A stretch of 64,000 bases of DNA from Hormiphora californensis. Taxonomy: Eukaryota > Ctenophora > Tentaculata > Cydippida > Pleurobrachiidae. The translations under genes and the position numbers were made by a program. Position 1 is the stretch's first letter; every line of letters begins with the position of its first letter. The stretch spans positions 7,943,743 to 8,007,742 of the forward strand of contig CM035360.1 of the NCBI GenBank assembly GCA_020137815.1, written 5' to 3'. Shown piece by piece: positions 20,963-32,854 of the stretch. Below the pieces are notes generated by a model. It ran no database searches. It saw nothing but the letters and a program-made list of their open reading frames with translations, and was not told where the DNA came from.

Positions 20963-23900
20963 GATGAGAAAGAAAAGACGGTGGTTTTCCAACTAGTTTC
21001 AACAAATCAACATTATATCTAGCTTGCGAAATGACCCCTAATCCCTAAAATTCAGCTAAAGTAACTGGGGCGAGAGGAATAAGTTTCGATCTAGAATATA
21101 ATTTCATATTACCATTCAACCGATAACCAGAAGAAGACTATCTGTGTGGATCCGAAAGGATGTCGGCCTATGCGCTCGCCTGTCGGCGAGGCTTGGCTGT
21201 GTGGACTGTTTACAGTCCCGCAGATATGGCGTGCCCAAACCCAAACCAAATAACGTTGTCACGGGAAAGGTCAACGTCAACTTTTCCCTGATCTACCAAT
21301 TGAGATTTGTTGAAACTAATTGAACTCAGCGTCTTTCGAATGTCTCAGTCTGAATTACTCTGAAGTCGTGAATGGAGTCCTATACCCTACCCCTTCTACT
21401 ATATAATATAATAATTATATATAAAAGTATTGAACATTATAACATGATCTCCAAAACTAGTTAGATAATTCCATGAATATTTGACATTTGGAGCCCGATG
21501 AATCAGCGGGTGGCCAAACCTCGGGGGCTAAAAGGCTCCGTTGGTCGAACAAAACATAAACCAAGAATTGGAGTAGTACGTGAAGCCGAAGAGTAAGGGT
21601 TTAGTGTTGATAAGGTCGAGGGCAGACAATCGGTGCCGATGGAATGAGTCCCAAACTATAGGGGGGCCCAAATCGAAAGAAGTCACGAAAGTATGGGTTA
21701 CAGAATCTGCAATTGATCAAGGAAGTAGACTTAATTGTCCTAGTGTATGAGGACATAGGTTCGCATATCCGGAGTATGAGGGAGTGATTGCACAAACCAA
21801 ACATAAGAGGTAGACACGCAAATGAGGAAACTGGCAGGACAACCGCATGAGGATGAAAGGTTTTGTCTCAGTCTCATCTGCGTATTGCATGTAATTGGCA
21901 AGAATTAAGAATTAAAGGGAATCTGTCAATAAAAGTCTAAATCCCACTAAATTAATATTTTTCTATTTGAGATTTAATTGAGTAGAAAGGGTCTAGTCTG
22001 AAACTCTCGGGTAAATTACATGTTTAACTAGCTTACCATGTATTCACAAGGTTACTTGTAGTTGAAAGTTGATGATCCAAATGTAATTACATTTTTTTCA
22101 ATTGGAGGGTACGGCAAAGGTGTCTAGGGCTCGAGATCTCCGAGGTCTGAAGTAATTGTTAATGAAGTATTACTGTAATCAAATGTCAATACTGTTTAGA
22201 GCGGTCAATCTACATCTTTAAAAGTTAAATGAAACCAATGATATTTTAACATATTTGCCAATTGGAGGCCCTGAATCAGCGGGTGCAATTTAATCCGGTT
22301 TCGGGTCGGCTGACGTAACAACTCCCGTTTGGTCGATCAATAAACCATAAACCATAACTAACCATAACCATGATTTATTTTTAGAGTTGAAAGTTTTGAA
22401 GCCGCCTGAAGTAAGTAGAGAGGTGTTCTATGGTCTTGGAAAGTGTCCGAGGTTCCCGACGTTTAGGGTGTGCATGGCATACCCACACCTTTAAGGTGAT
22501 GGACGCAAAAAACAGTCAAAATAAGGGGTATACGTCGGCATTGGGAGTAAAAGTGTTCTAGGGTCTTCGAAAGCTCTCGAGGTCTGCTTAGTAATTGAAG
22601 TAATTGGAAGTAATTACTGTAATAAAATGTTACATGTAATTAAAGGTAATTACATGTAATTAAAAGGATCTAATGACCCAAATGACAATTCAGACATATT
22701 TTGCATATTGGAGGCACTGAGACCAGCGGGTGGCAAATTATCCGGTTCGGGTCGGCTGACGTAAAAATTCCGCGTTTTGGTCGAGGAAACCATAACCATA
22801 ACCATAGAATTTTTAGAGTGAATTTGACCCACCTGAATTCTAGAGAGGTGGTTTCTATGGCTCGTTGGAAAGGTCTCGAGTCCCCGACGTATAGGGGTGT
22901 GGCGATGGCCATACCCAAACCTATAGGGGTTAGGACGCGAAAAACTCAAATAGGGGTTTACGAACTCGGCAATTAGAAGGAGTAATTTAAAGGTGTCTGG
23001 GTGCGTTCGAAAGCTCTCGAGGTGCTGAGTAAATTGGATGTAATTGAAGTAATTACTTGAAATTAAATGTAATTACATGAATATTAAAGGTTAATACATG
23101 TAATTTAAAAAGGTTTTCTTAAATCCCCAATGGCATTGACATATTTTGACATATTTGGAGCCCTGAACGGGCAGCGGGTGGCCAAATTAATCAGGTTCGG
23201 GTCTGCTGACAATAAAACTCCGCGTTTGGTCGAGTAAACCATACCATACAACCATAGATATTTTTAAGTTGAAAGTATTTGATAGCCCCCTGAAGTTTGA
23301 GAGATGGTGTTCTATGGTCATTGGAAAGTCTCGAGTTCCGCGACGTATAGGGGTGTGGCCGATGGCCTACCAAATTAAGGGTTAGGACGCGAAAAATCAG
23401 AATAAGGGTTATAAGAACTCGGCAATTGAAGGAGTGAAAGGTTGTTCCATGTCTTCGAAGCTTCAGTTCTCGGCGTCTTGGATTAATTGGAATAAATTTC
23501 AGGAAATTAAAATTTTTATTAAATGAATTAAGGGTATTCATAATTCCCCGGTTAATGGCCCAAATTCCTTCAGACAATACATATGGAGGCCCCGAGACCA
23601 CGAGGGGCAAAATAATCCCGGGTTTCGGGGGTGACGTAAAACTCCGCGTTTGGCGGGTATAGAAACAAGAAAGGAAAAAGGAAATAGATGAGACAAACCA
23701 TTTTATATATATATTTTATTATATATAATTATTATAGAGGAAAGAAAAGACGTTTGGGTTTTTCCAACTAGTTTCAACAACAACATTTATCAGCTTCGAA
23801 TGAAACCTTAACTAGTTTGCTAAAGTTAAATGAAAAAGAATTAAGTTTTACCGATCTAAAGATGATTTCATATTCTTTCACCACGACAGACAGAAGACGA

Positions 23901-25030
23901 TCTGGTGTGATTCCGAAAGGATTTATCCCGGGCATTGCGTCTCGCCTGTTCGGCGGCTTGGCTGGGACTGTTTCAGTCCAGATGACGCCCAAACCCAAAC
24001 CAAACAAATCAACGTTGTATCAGGGAAAAGGGTTTCACGTGCAACTTTCCGGGTCATACAAGTTTATTTTTTGAAAATTTAAATTGGGAAAAAAACCCCC
24101 GTCTTTTCTTTTTCATCTATATTACCTAAGTCGTGACTGGAGTCCCCCACCCGACCCCTTCTCTTTTAATAGTAGCGCCCCCTTGGGTGCGCTCAAGTAA
24201 GGGCTTTTCGCCGGGGGTTCTTTTCCGCCCTTTCCAAAATCAAAAAAAACGGTTGCAATGGACAATTTTTCTATGGGGCTGGCATGTTAAAAATCTTCGA
24301 AAATATAAAACTTCCCTGGAATTCCCCAATATACTAAAGCTTTTAAATTTTAATACAGCTTTGGTAAAAGTGTTTAGGGAAAGGGGCAGTCTTCGCTTGA
24401 TACCGCTCGAGACCCCTCAATTCGAAGCGACACTTAAATTATAATAGAGATATATGAAAATAAAAACCCTTTCCAGTGGCGCGTTATTTCGACCCCTTTT
24501 CCCCCCCGCCCGCTGGGGAAGGTAGCTGATTTTCGCCCCTGGGGGAAAAAATGGTTTAAATCACACGACGATCCCGAGGCGTGCCGAGGGAGAGCGGGGG
24601 TTTAAACCTTAACGCGTTATGGCAAGAGTTTTTAGTTTATAACCCCCCTTTTGTGTTTGTCCCGTATCCACTAACAAAAGAGAGAACACTAATCAAATAC
24701 ACAAAAAAGAACTGAAAAACATCAAAAAATCTCCAATTAGTGTAATTTTTTGGTCCGTTCTGGAGAGAGAAAAGAAAAAACAAAATGGGATCCAGAAAAA
24801 ACACAGAGGAATTTAGTGTGAAACAAAAAGGGGGGTAAAGAGAAAATGACGGAAATTTTTTGTTTTTTCTCTCCAAAGTGTTGTCTTTGCCGTGTTCCCT
24901 CTTTTTTCAGAAGAAAATGATCATTTCCCCCACTTTTAAGAACATAGGAGATAATAAAAAACACCAGCTTGGGAAAAAACCCGCCGTGGACTGGTGTATA
25001 TTGAGAGCGCGCCCGTGGGATTTCTCGCCA
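20962..25030. repeat. Degraded copy of the 466-bp array and flanking foldbacks
   Basis: Recognisable blocks of the unit 1 tail appear in order: the 393-bp foldback (20962-21340), array-like sequence (about 21440-23640), a TA tract, the foldback again (23735-24120), the 4190-family arm (24170-24440) and the multi-hairpin element (24450-25030). All are peppered with single-base losses and homopolymer changes, for example GCGCCCCCTTGGGTGCGC for GCGCACCCATTGGGTGCGC. Open frames here are unreliable. Confidence 0.8.
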
Positions 25031-25196
25031 CTGGAGGGTTATTTAAGTTAGCAGGGTATATATATGTATATAAATAAAGTATTGAACATTATAACTAGTG
25101 AGTCATCCAAAAACTAGTTAGTATATTCCAGGCCATGATTCATGTAGTTGGTAATGTCTCAATATTGATCAATAACTCATGACTTAATTTTCCTAG

Positions 25197-25300
25197 TGAT
25201 GGATGGACTATATCATATTCATGGTAATGACAGTGATTCCACTACCATTATCTCCGAATTTATGACACCAGATGAGGAAACTGGCATGGACCAAGTATAT
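25197..25300 (+). CDS. ABCC transporter exon 14, rest of outer loop
   Basis: TCCTAG acceptor, GTAAGT donor. Two bases complete the codon begun in exon 13; then MDGLYHIHGNDSDSTTIISE and FMTPDEETGMDQVY follow. It carries one more sequon (NDS) and ends in phase 0 as exon 15 requires. The acidic, hydrophilic sequence fits the outer loop. No relative recognised, so support is from splice signals and phase. Confidence 0.7.
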
Positions 25301-25377
25301 GTAAGTTTGTCATACTATTTCTCATCTGCCTTTATCTCATTTCCAGAATTAAAAACAACCTTACACGGTCGCTTGTA

Positions 25378-25535
25378 GTGGGAAAACGGTAATGGAAAAC
25401 GAAGATACAGTAAGACGACGCGCAACCGTGACCAATCAGGGCGCTAGTACGTGCTGACACATGAACTTTTTGCCGCGCGTTATGCACCGTGCGCGTCTCC
25501 TTACTGTATTTTGCGTTACCGTATTTTGACTGCAA
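25378..25535. repeat. Short foldback
   Basis: GAAAACGGTAATGGAAAACG at the left is mirrored by CGTTACCGTATTTTGAC at the right, with TACAGTAAG/CTTACTGTA inner arms. Confidence 0.6.
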
Positions 25536-25651
25536 GCAGCACTGTTATTGAGATTGTCAAAAAGTCTGAAATCCCAAAATTAATATTTTAAATTGCGTGT
25601 GTAACTTGATAAATGAAACTTTAAATACCTTCCATATATTTGACCCAAATA

Positions 25652-25792
25652 GGTAGATATTTTAGCCGAAATAGGTAGATATTTTAGCCGAAAGAAGCGA
25701 CTGTAGCCTTCAGTGATCAGTCCATATTATATGGACTGATCACAGAAGGCTACAGTCGCTTCTTTCGGCTAAAATATCTGTATTATAATAAT
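25652..25792. repeat. Near-perfect hairpin
   Basis: AGATATTTTAGCCGAAAGAA and GCGACTGTAGCCTTC are mirrored, with GTGATCAGTCCATATTATAT closing at the centre. A second palindrome (CACACGTATTTTGCAAAATA) lies at 25876-25948. Confidence 0.85.
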
Positions 25793-25948
25793 ACAGATCT
25801 TACATATAATACCCGCACTGGCGCACTGTGTGACCCCCTGAAAAGTGCTAACAATCCAATCAAAATTTTGATGATTCGTTATGGTGTATATATCCGTGCG
25901 GCGCTGCCACACGTATTTTGCAAAATACGTGTGGTGCCGCCGCACCGA

Positions 25949-26625
25949 TATATGAGGCATAAACTCTGGCCACTGGCGCGTTATTTCAGATAACTTTCTC
26001 CCAGCGCGCCGCTGGGAGAAGTTAGCTGGAGTTTATCCGCCGCTGGCGGATAAACTGGTTTAAATCACGACGACGATCCCGAGGCGGAGCCGAGGGAGAG
26101 GCGGAGGGGTTTAAACCTATAACGTGCCAGTGGTCAGAGTTTATGGGTTATATACCCTGCTTTAGTTGTTTATTTCAAGTATTACACACCAACAAGAGAG
26201 AGAACACTAATCAAAACACACAAAGAGAACTGAGAAATAGTTAAAAACACGTCACAATTGAGTGTACACTGTTTGGTAACAGTTACTAAGCAGTTGCTAA
26301 GGAAAGAGAGTGAAAGAAATAGCCTGATAAGGGGCATGTCACAAATAACACAGAGAAAGAGATAGTGAGACAAAAGGGGAGATAAAGAGAGAGTAATTGA
26401 CGGAATGTGTCCTTTCTTTCTCTCCAATGTAGTGTGTAAGTGTTGCACATAGTGTTCCCTCTGTATTTTAGTAAGAACTGATCATTTACACACACTTTGA
26501 ATGTTACGTAGGAGTTAAAAATAAATAACCTGCCAGTGGGAAATAATTTGCCGCTGGACTGGCTGTTTACTGAGAGCGCGCTAGTGGGACTGGCGCATTA
26601 TTTAAGTTAGCAGGGTATATATGTG
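25949..26625. mobile_element. Multi-hairpin non-autonomous element, copy B (complete)
   Basis: Runs from TATGAGGCATAAACTCTGGC to CATTATTTAAGTTAGCAGGG. Hairpins in order: CTCCCAGCG-CGC-CGCTGGGAG, the GGCGGATAAA stem, and CCC-GA-GGC-GGA-GCC-GA-GGG (26078-26096). An AGAGAG-rich body and a final GCCAGTGGG/CCGCTGGACTGGC hairpin complete it. No coding capacity. Confidence 0.75.
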
Positions 26626-29070
26626 CTATAACACCGGTGTGTATCTGTATATCGCGCCCCGCGCAGGGGGTCTTTTCTGAACAGGTTTATGAAGATTCTT
26701 AGGAACTTTTTGGCCGTTTTAGGAAGAAAGTTAGAGAGTTAAGAAGATTGTTGTTTCCGAACATGGCACTTAGGAAGATTTTTTTAGCGTTAAGAATTTT
26801 CCTAAATTATCTTCCTAAGTCCCCTATAATTGAATTAAAAGTGCGTGAGTCCTAGAAATTTCTTTCTTAGCGGCCTAAGAATGTTCTTAGCTCTCTCTTT
26901 TTCTTCCTAAGTCGCATGAAAAGTTAGGACAGCTCCGGACCTTACTTAGCGCATGTATTTTGGGCCATTTTTAGAGCTAATATCATAAAAATAATGACTT
27001 TGGTCAAACATACATGAATATACAACCATTTTCTGTTGACGCTACGTTCAATAGACACGGCGTGCCTGGTGAAACTTTAACACGACCTAGCATGCAACGG
27101 GAAACCACCACTTGTACGTGGTAGCTGAGGGTCTACAGAATGGCGCTACGGTGCGGGAAAAAACATTCCATTCCCTAAAATCGTTTTTTTTACTTTTATT
27201 TGATTTGGGTCAAAATTGGCTATATTAAACGTGGTCCCGAAAAATCCATAATGACTTAGCACACGAAATATGTCACCCCCACCTATTTTTGCACGTAGAA
27301 TCGATTGCCGTTGAAGTCGAATCTCTAAAATGACTGTAAATGGTCAAAAGTTGATTTTTTACCATTTTTTGGAAGTTTTTGGCCCCTAAACCATTGAAAC
27401 CGTTGAGATAGGAATTTGAAACTAGTGCCAATCGTTAAAATGGTCATTTTTCTACCAAGAACCAAGTTTTCGTGTATATCCGATTCATGGTTAGATTTGG
27501 GCAAATTGTTGAAATCTGCCAACTAGGAGAACCGTAACTTGATTTTCTTGTTTTTTGGATTTTGGCATTTTTGACAAACTTCTGATTGAAATGGTCAATC
27601 GGGACCATGCTTAAGTTGTTTATGGGACAATTTTCGACTAAAATCCAAGATTTCATACCAATCCAATAACAGATCGTTGATTTATAGAAAAAGTAAGTAG
27701 GCAAAACGGTCAAAATAAGCAAGAAAAGTTGTCATTTTGACCGTTTTGCCTACTTACTTTTTCTATAAATCAACGATCTGTTATTGGATTGGTATGAAAT
27801 CTTGGATTTTAGTCGGAAATTGTCCCATAAACAACTTAAGCATGGTCCCGATTGACCATTTCAATCAGAAGTTTGTCAAAAATGCCAAAATCCAAAAAAC
27901 AAGAAAATCAAGTTACGGTTCTCCTAGTTGGCAGATTTCAACAATTTGCCCAAATCTAACCATGAATCGGATATACACGAAAACTTGGTTCTTGGTAGAA
28001 AAATGACCCATTTTAACGATTGGCACTAGTTTCAAATTCCTATCTCAACGTTTTCAATGGTTTAGGGGCCAAAAACTTCCAAAAAATGGTTAAAAAATCA
28101 ACTTTTGACCATTTTACAGTCATTTTAGAGATTCGACTTCAACGGCAATCGATTCTACGTGCAAAAATAGGTGGGGGGTGACATATTTCGTGTGCTAAGT
28201 CATTATGGATTTTTCGGGACCACGTTTAATATAGCCAATTTTGACCCAAATCAAATAAAAGTAAAAAAAACGATTTTAGGGAATGGAATGTTTTTCCCGC
28301 ACCGTAGCGCCATTCTGTAGACCCTCAGCTACCACGTAAAAGTGGTGGTTTCCCGTTGCATGCTAGGTCGTGTTAAAATTTCACCAGGCACGCCGTGTAG
28401 AGTTATATTTAAATCGGTTGGTAGTGGGTATTGCTAGTTTTCATTTCAAAAATTGAAAATTATGGGTCTTGCTGTGACTTTAAAGCATCACAGGACGATA
28501 AATGCAAATGAAAAGGAAGAAATCATAAAATGAACATGTTGTTGTACCTCTATAATCATAACATGCACCTCTATTATCCAAAAATGCAATAAACACAAAA
28601 TTCCATCTCCTTTAGATTTCTTAAACTGTTCGAAATGGGTGGGAACGAGTTGACACCGGAGTCATATCCAATTGCATAATGTACATGATTAGGCTGTGGC
28701 CCACGCCCTACAGAGATTCAAAATATTGTGTTTACCAGCTAATTCACACCTCAATTTAAACCCCATGTTTGCTCGATTGCTATTGGTTATCGCCATTCGA
28801 ATCTTAGTACTCCATTGGTTGTGCACTGTCACATGACACCAATTTGGAGCGTGAGTTTTCTTCCTAAGTATAGGTTCAGAAACAACAAAATCGCTAAGAA
28901 GATTTTATATCACTCCCATCTGTATTTTCGGAAACATTCTTAGCGAAACCTTCTTATAAAGAAGAAAGTTAAGAATCTTCCTAAGAAGAAAGTTCAGAAA
29001 AGACCCCCAGGGCGCGATATGCAATATATCGCCCCGAACGTAGTGAGGGCGATATATTTGATACACATGA
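26624..29070. mobile_element. Hairpin element split by two nested insertions
   Basis: The outer sequence GCTATAACACCGGTGTGTAT...CGCGCCCCGCGC resumes at about 29008 with GGGCGCGATATGCAATATAT and ends near TATTTGATACACATGAC. The undisturbed version is 32009-32187. The interrupting element (about 26667-29007) has ends GGTCTTTTCTGAAC/GTTCAGAAAAGACC and itself contains the 1.34 kb palindrome. The right outer part has the module CCC-GA-AC-GTA-GT-GA-GGG at 29033-29049. Confidence 0.75.
27056..28397. mobile_element. 1.34 kb near-perfect palindrome, copy B
   Basis: Same family as 17101-18441, about 98 percent similar by eye, with CAC...GTG ends. Flanked by TAGA on both sides, again a 4-bp duplication starting TA. 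Confidence 0.9.
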
Positions 29071-29343
29071 CTTACTTGACTTAGGGCGGATTCCACGTGT
29101 GGTATTTCCGAACTCCATGAATAACACTTCTCCACCCGTCACGATCAGACATAACAGTAGCTATCTCGGAGGTCTCCCTGAGTCCCGTGTCCCGCCTGAG
29201 TACATCCACAAAGGTCTGCTTTGGTCGCCCTCGCCTGGAATTTCCATGGAGAGGCTCCCAGAGTATGACCTTGTTGAGCGTAAGTTTCAGGATGACGCAC
29301 AGCGTGACCGGCTAGTCGGAGTCTCCTTTCCGCTATTTTGGTG

Positions 29344-30258
29344 CTAAGGATAGGTAGATTTCCGATACCGTACAGCGTGGCATTGCTCATTTGAAGGAGG
29401 GTACTGGTTTTTATTTAGTGCCATCCGTAGCATCCTCGTGTAGGTACCGTTAAGACTCCTTTCCATGTCTTTGGTGAGCGTCCAGCTTTCGCACCCGTAC
29501 AAAAGGACTGTTTCAACCGTTGCTACAAAGAGTCTGGCCTTGATCTTGTCGTTCAGCTTTGAATTCCAAATAGTCCTAAGCCCGTGACACGCATTCCATG
29601 CCTTAGCCTTCCTAACCTTAATGTCCCTTTTAGAGTCCCTTACCCATGATCCAAGATATTTAAAGTCCTCGCTCAACTTTATCCTAGTGCCATCGATGCT
29701 GTGGAGAGGACCGGGGTCTGGTATACCCTCAACCATGAACTCTGTCTTCGCCCGGTTTATCTCGAGACCCACCTCCTTACAGACACTCTCTGCCTCCCGC
29801 ATGATAACGCCAAGATCTTCCACTGAGTCAGCTAGGAGAGCCACATCATCAGCAAAGTCTGTGTCAGTAACCCTCTCCGCTCGTACTCTTCTACTCCGGG
29901 CTGGCTTCAGTGTGAATCCTATATCAGGGTGCCTCTCCAGTGCTGTTCGCATACAATAATCAAGCACGATTATAAATAGGTAGGGCGCTAGAGTATCTCC
30001 TTGCAACACCCCGGCAACTATTTCAAATATATCCGTGAGGCCGTCTGGAGTGAGGACCTGAGCTCTTGTATTACTGTACATCCACTGGATGAGGTCGACG
30101 ATCTTCCCTGGGATGCCATAAGCCCTGAGTACTTTGATCATGCGCTTCCGGTTAATGGAGTCGAAGGCTTTAACAAAATCCAAAAAGGCTACTGCCAGTG
30201 GTAGTTGTTTGGCAGTAGCTCCTTCGATGAGTCTCCTAATGGTGAGGATGTGGCTCAC
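29344..30258 (-). pseudogene. LINE reverse transcriptase domain
   Basis: 304 codons starting MSHILTIRRLIEGATAKQ. RT motifs are visible in order: AFLDFVKAFDSI (first catalytic Asp), GVLQGDTLAPYLF and FADDVALLADS, where FADD replaces the common YADD. A thumb-like region with LLYGCESWTL follows. The frame is lost upstream and downstream, so the copy is dead. Confidence 0.93.
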
Positions 30259-30518
30259 CGTGGACCGCTCCTCCCTAAAACCGTTCTGTGAATCGAGGTA
30301 AAACAGTCTCGATTGTAAGGCCGTATCCGGTGAAGAAGCATACGGTTCATGGTTTTGGCAACTATAGAAGTAAGTGAGATGCCCCTATAGTTTCCGGGTT
30401 GAGAGAGGTCGCCCTTTTTCGGGACAGGGACAATATTACTCAGAGTCCACTGTTCCGGAATTCCCTTTCCGCTCAAGGCATCGTTTGCAAAAGGTAAGCA
30501 CGAGGTCATCAATGTCAC
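30255..30518 (-). pseudogene. LINE RT N-terminal part, shifted frame
   Basis: Carries the RT-0/1 segment GIPEQWTLSNIVPVPKKGDL followed by PGNYRGISLTSIVAK. It overlaps the endonuclease-linker frame and the main RT frame at its two ends, showing frameshifts on both sides. Confidence 0.85.
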
Positions 30519-31446
30519 ATCGCTTCAAGATCTCGGGTGCGATGGCATCATTTCCATAGGCCTTATCCTCCTTTATCCGATCCTTCGCCTTCTTGAATTC
30601 CTCTTCAGTAAAGGGGCCATCGTAGATATCTGCTCGGGGAAACACTTCCGGGATGTCTTGATCTACTTCATCCGGTGGTTCTGTCCCGAGGAGCGACTGG
30701 AAGTGGCTGAACCATTTGGCTTTCCGATCGTCTGGGGACGCTCCTTCAATTTGGATGGGGTGTTTGTCCTTCCTCCCAGAGATTTCGTTTACTAGCCTCC
30801 ATGATTCCTTCGTCTTCGCGTTCCGAGTGGCTCTCTCTACACTCTTGATTTTCCTATCGAGATGCTCTTCCTCGACGGCCAGGTACGCTTCCGTGAGTGC
30901 CTCTTTTCCTTCATTTACAGTGGAACGTGTTTCTTCTGAAGGTGAGGTGTGGTACCTAGCACTGGCAGACTCAAGATCCTCTCTTGCCCTCTTCACCCGG
31001 AAGTCCTCAGCCACAATATCCTTAAGCCTTTTCCTCTTCTTTCCTAGTAGTTTCTTGCTAGTTTCTTCAACCGCCTGTATCAGGTCTCCATACTTTTCAG
31101 AGGCATCTGCACAGTCAGCAGAAGAAAGGGCAGCAAATCGATTCCTCACTTCTACCGAGAATCTCTCCTGTAGATCAGGGTCCTTCTTCAGAGCACTATA
31201 ATCCAGATTGGGGCGACCCGGGGCTAGTTTCCTCTTCCTGAGAGTGACCTTAACCCTGGCCACCAGAAGTCGATGGTCCGACCCGATCGAGCTTAGTGCC
31301 CCGGACGTGTCCACATCCTTAATACTGTTTCTCCATTTCCGACGAACGAGAATGTAATCCAGTGTAGCCTTCCGTCCAGTACCGTCCGATAGAAAAGTCC
31401 AGAGTCTTCCCTTGTTCTTCCGGAACCTAACGTTGGCTATTTCCAA
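30436..31446 (-). pseudogene. LINE endonuclease C-terminus and linker
   Basis: 336 codons. The first 70 contain TLDYILVRRKWRNSI and IGSDHRLLVARV, the end of an AP-endonuclease-like domain (catalytic SDH). The rest is a charged coiled region leading to RT. The first catalytic residues of the endonuclease are missing, so the copy is 5' truncated. Confidence 0.9.
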
Positions 31447-31525
31447 TCTGGTCTCCTCAGCTGTCTCCTGGAGCAGCTCTCCATTTCTACTGGTATGTTG
31501 ATGTAAATACCACCCGAAGCCACAT

Positions 31526-32009
31526 AATTGGTGTTAAAGCATACAACGCCCACTGCAAGCAAGGAGAGAACAACACTAATCCTCTTTCAAGTTTTTCAAC
31601 TCAATTTGACAAACTATTCAACATCACCAAACTTTCACAGTTCAACAACAAATGATTACACAGAGAGAGAGAGAGGCAACACAACTCATGCCAATCCTTC
31701 AAATATGTTCCCATTGCAACTCCAGACATGTCTAGACACTCACACACACACACACACACACAAGCGAACTATTAGGGGCTAATTAAGTAGAGAGATAAGG
31801 AATATAAATGTCTTTCTTGTTTCTCTCTTCTCTCTCCCTAGTCCCTACTCCCTACATTTCTTCTTCCTTATTCAACAGTGTGTTGCACAATATTCATTTG
31901 TTGTTGAACTGTGAAAGTTTGATGATGTTGAATAGTTTGTCAAATTGAGTTGAAAAACTTGAAAGGGGATTAGTGTTGTTCTCTCCTTTCTTGCAGTGGG
32001 CGTTATATG
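31526..32009. repeat. Foldback with (AC)n centre
   Basis: AACGCCCACTGCAAGCAAGG and the AACAACACTAATCC/TCAAATTGAGTTGAAAAACT blocks are mirrored around a loop holding (CACA)n at 31739-31762. Ends join the GCTATAACACC terminus of the next element. Confidence 0.75.
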
Positions 32010-32187
32010 CTATAACACCTTATGTGTATCAAATATATCGCCCTCACTACGTTCGGGGCATATCTCGGGGCATATCTCGGGGCATATCTCGGGGCATATC
32101 GTCTCCTTGCTCCGCAAGGAGCCGATATGCGTGCATATCGCGCCCCGCGTGGGGCGCGATATACAGATACACACCGGTGTTATAGCA
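32009..32187. mobile_element. 178-bp string of GC hairpins
   Basis: Ends TGCTATAACACC...GGTGTTATAGCA. Between them lie the GA/GA module in reverse orientation (32041-32058), four tandem ATATCTCGGGGC units, CTCCTTGC-TCC-GCAAGGAG and GCGCCCC/GGGGCGC stems. No coding content. Confidence 0.8.
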
Positions 32188-32299
32188 CATATATATATAC
32201 CGCGAGTGCAAATATCACTGCCGCTACGCGCGACCATTTGCACTGTGAAATATGCACTCTGCCTCCGCGAGAGCGAGCAGATATAGAGGTAGCGGCTCA

Positions 32300-32575
32300 A
32301 TTATAGTTTTATCGTTTTTACCATCGTTTTCACCATCGTTTTTACCATGTGTAGAACGCTTTCTAAGAAAGCGTTTTTACCATGTGGTAAAAACGATGGT
32401 AAAAACGATGGTAAAAACGATAAAACTATTGAGCCGCGCAATAATCAGCACACAGAAGTCCATGGGAGTGGCGCCACGCCTCAAGCTGAGTCATTAGGGC
32501 CCAAATGACTCTGTGTGGGGCGTTCTACACATGGTAAAAACGATGGTAAACGATGGTAAAAATGATACTACCATT
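32300..32575. repeat. TTTTTACCATCG minisatellite palindrome
   Basis: Three TTTTTACCATCG-type units, a GCTTTCTAAGAAAGC hairpin, then three inverted CGATGGTAAAAA units. A shorter block follows at 32528-32570. Confidence 0.85.
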
Positions 32576-32745
32576 GCACGAAGTGCAAGCGCGCCATATA
32601 CGCTCTGCACTGCAGAGCTTATATGCAGGTGAAATGCACGACAGCGCAGCTAGAGTGCATTTCACATATCTATATTGCATGAGTGTAACGAGTGCGATAT
32701 AGGAGCGCTTGCACATGCCGTGCAGGACGTTATTGAGTATATATT
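32576..32745. repeat. Hairpin cluster with two GA/GA modules
   Basis: AC-GA-CAGC-GCA-GCTA-GA-GT at 32638-32656 closes a GTGAAATGCAC stem; AT-GA-GT-GTA-AC-GA-GT lies at 32679-32693. Outer arms share TGCAAGCGC/GCGCTTGCA. Relatives are at 33885-33950, 54763-54870, 55068-55160 and 58760-58885. Confidence 0.75.
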
Positions 32746-32854
32746 CCGCGAGAAAGCACATGACAAGCAAAACAATCATAATTTTAAGCAAAACTACACA
32801 AAAATACACTTCTACACCTGTTACACACAAGGGAACTCGTTCTGTTAGTTTTAA

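Larger units (their letters stand above)
14440..25030. repeat. Duplicated segment, unit 2 (exons 6-13, then degraded tail)
   Basis: Second version of 4849-14430. The first 6.4 kb is nearly identical apart from two insertions (14514-14797 and 17101-18441). From about 20960 on the tail is a shrunken, indel-riddled version of the unit 1 array and foldbacks. Real ABCC exon 14 follows only after this unit. Confidence 0.88.
29080..31497 (-). mobile_element. Non-LTR retrotransposon (LINE), 5'-truncated and frameshifted
   Basis: Encodes, on the minus strand, the end of an APE-type endonuclease, a linker, reverse transcriptase and a C-terminal tail. The frame breaks between the endonuclease/linker and RT parts, and again after the RT near 29390. 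The 3' end is shared with the fragment at 55779-56222. Clade not determined; the tail (RRLRLAGHAVRHPE) is typical of RTE/CR1-like invertebrate LINEs. Confidence 0.92.
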
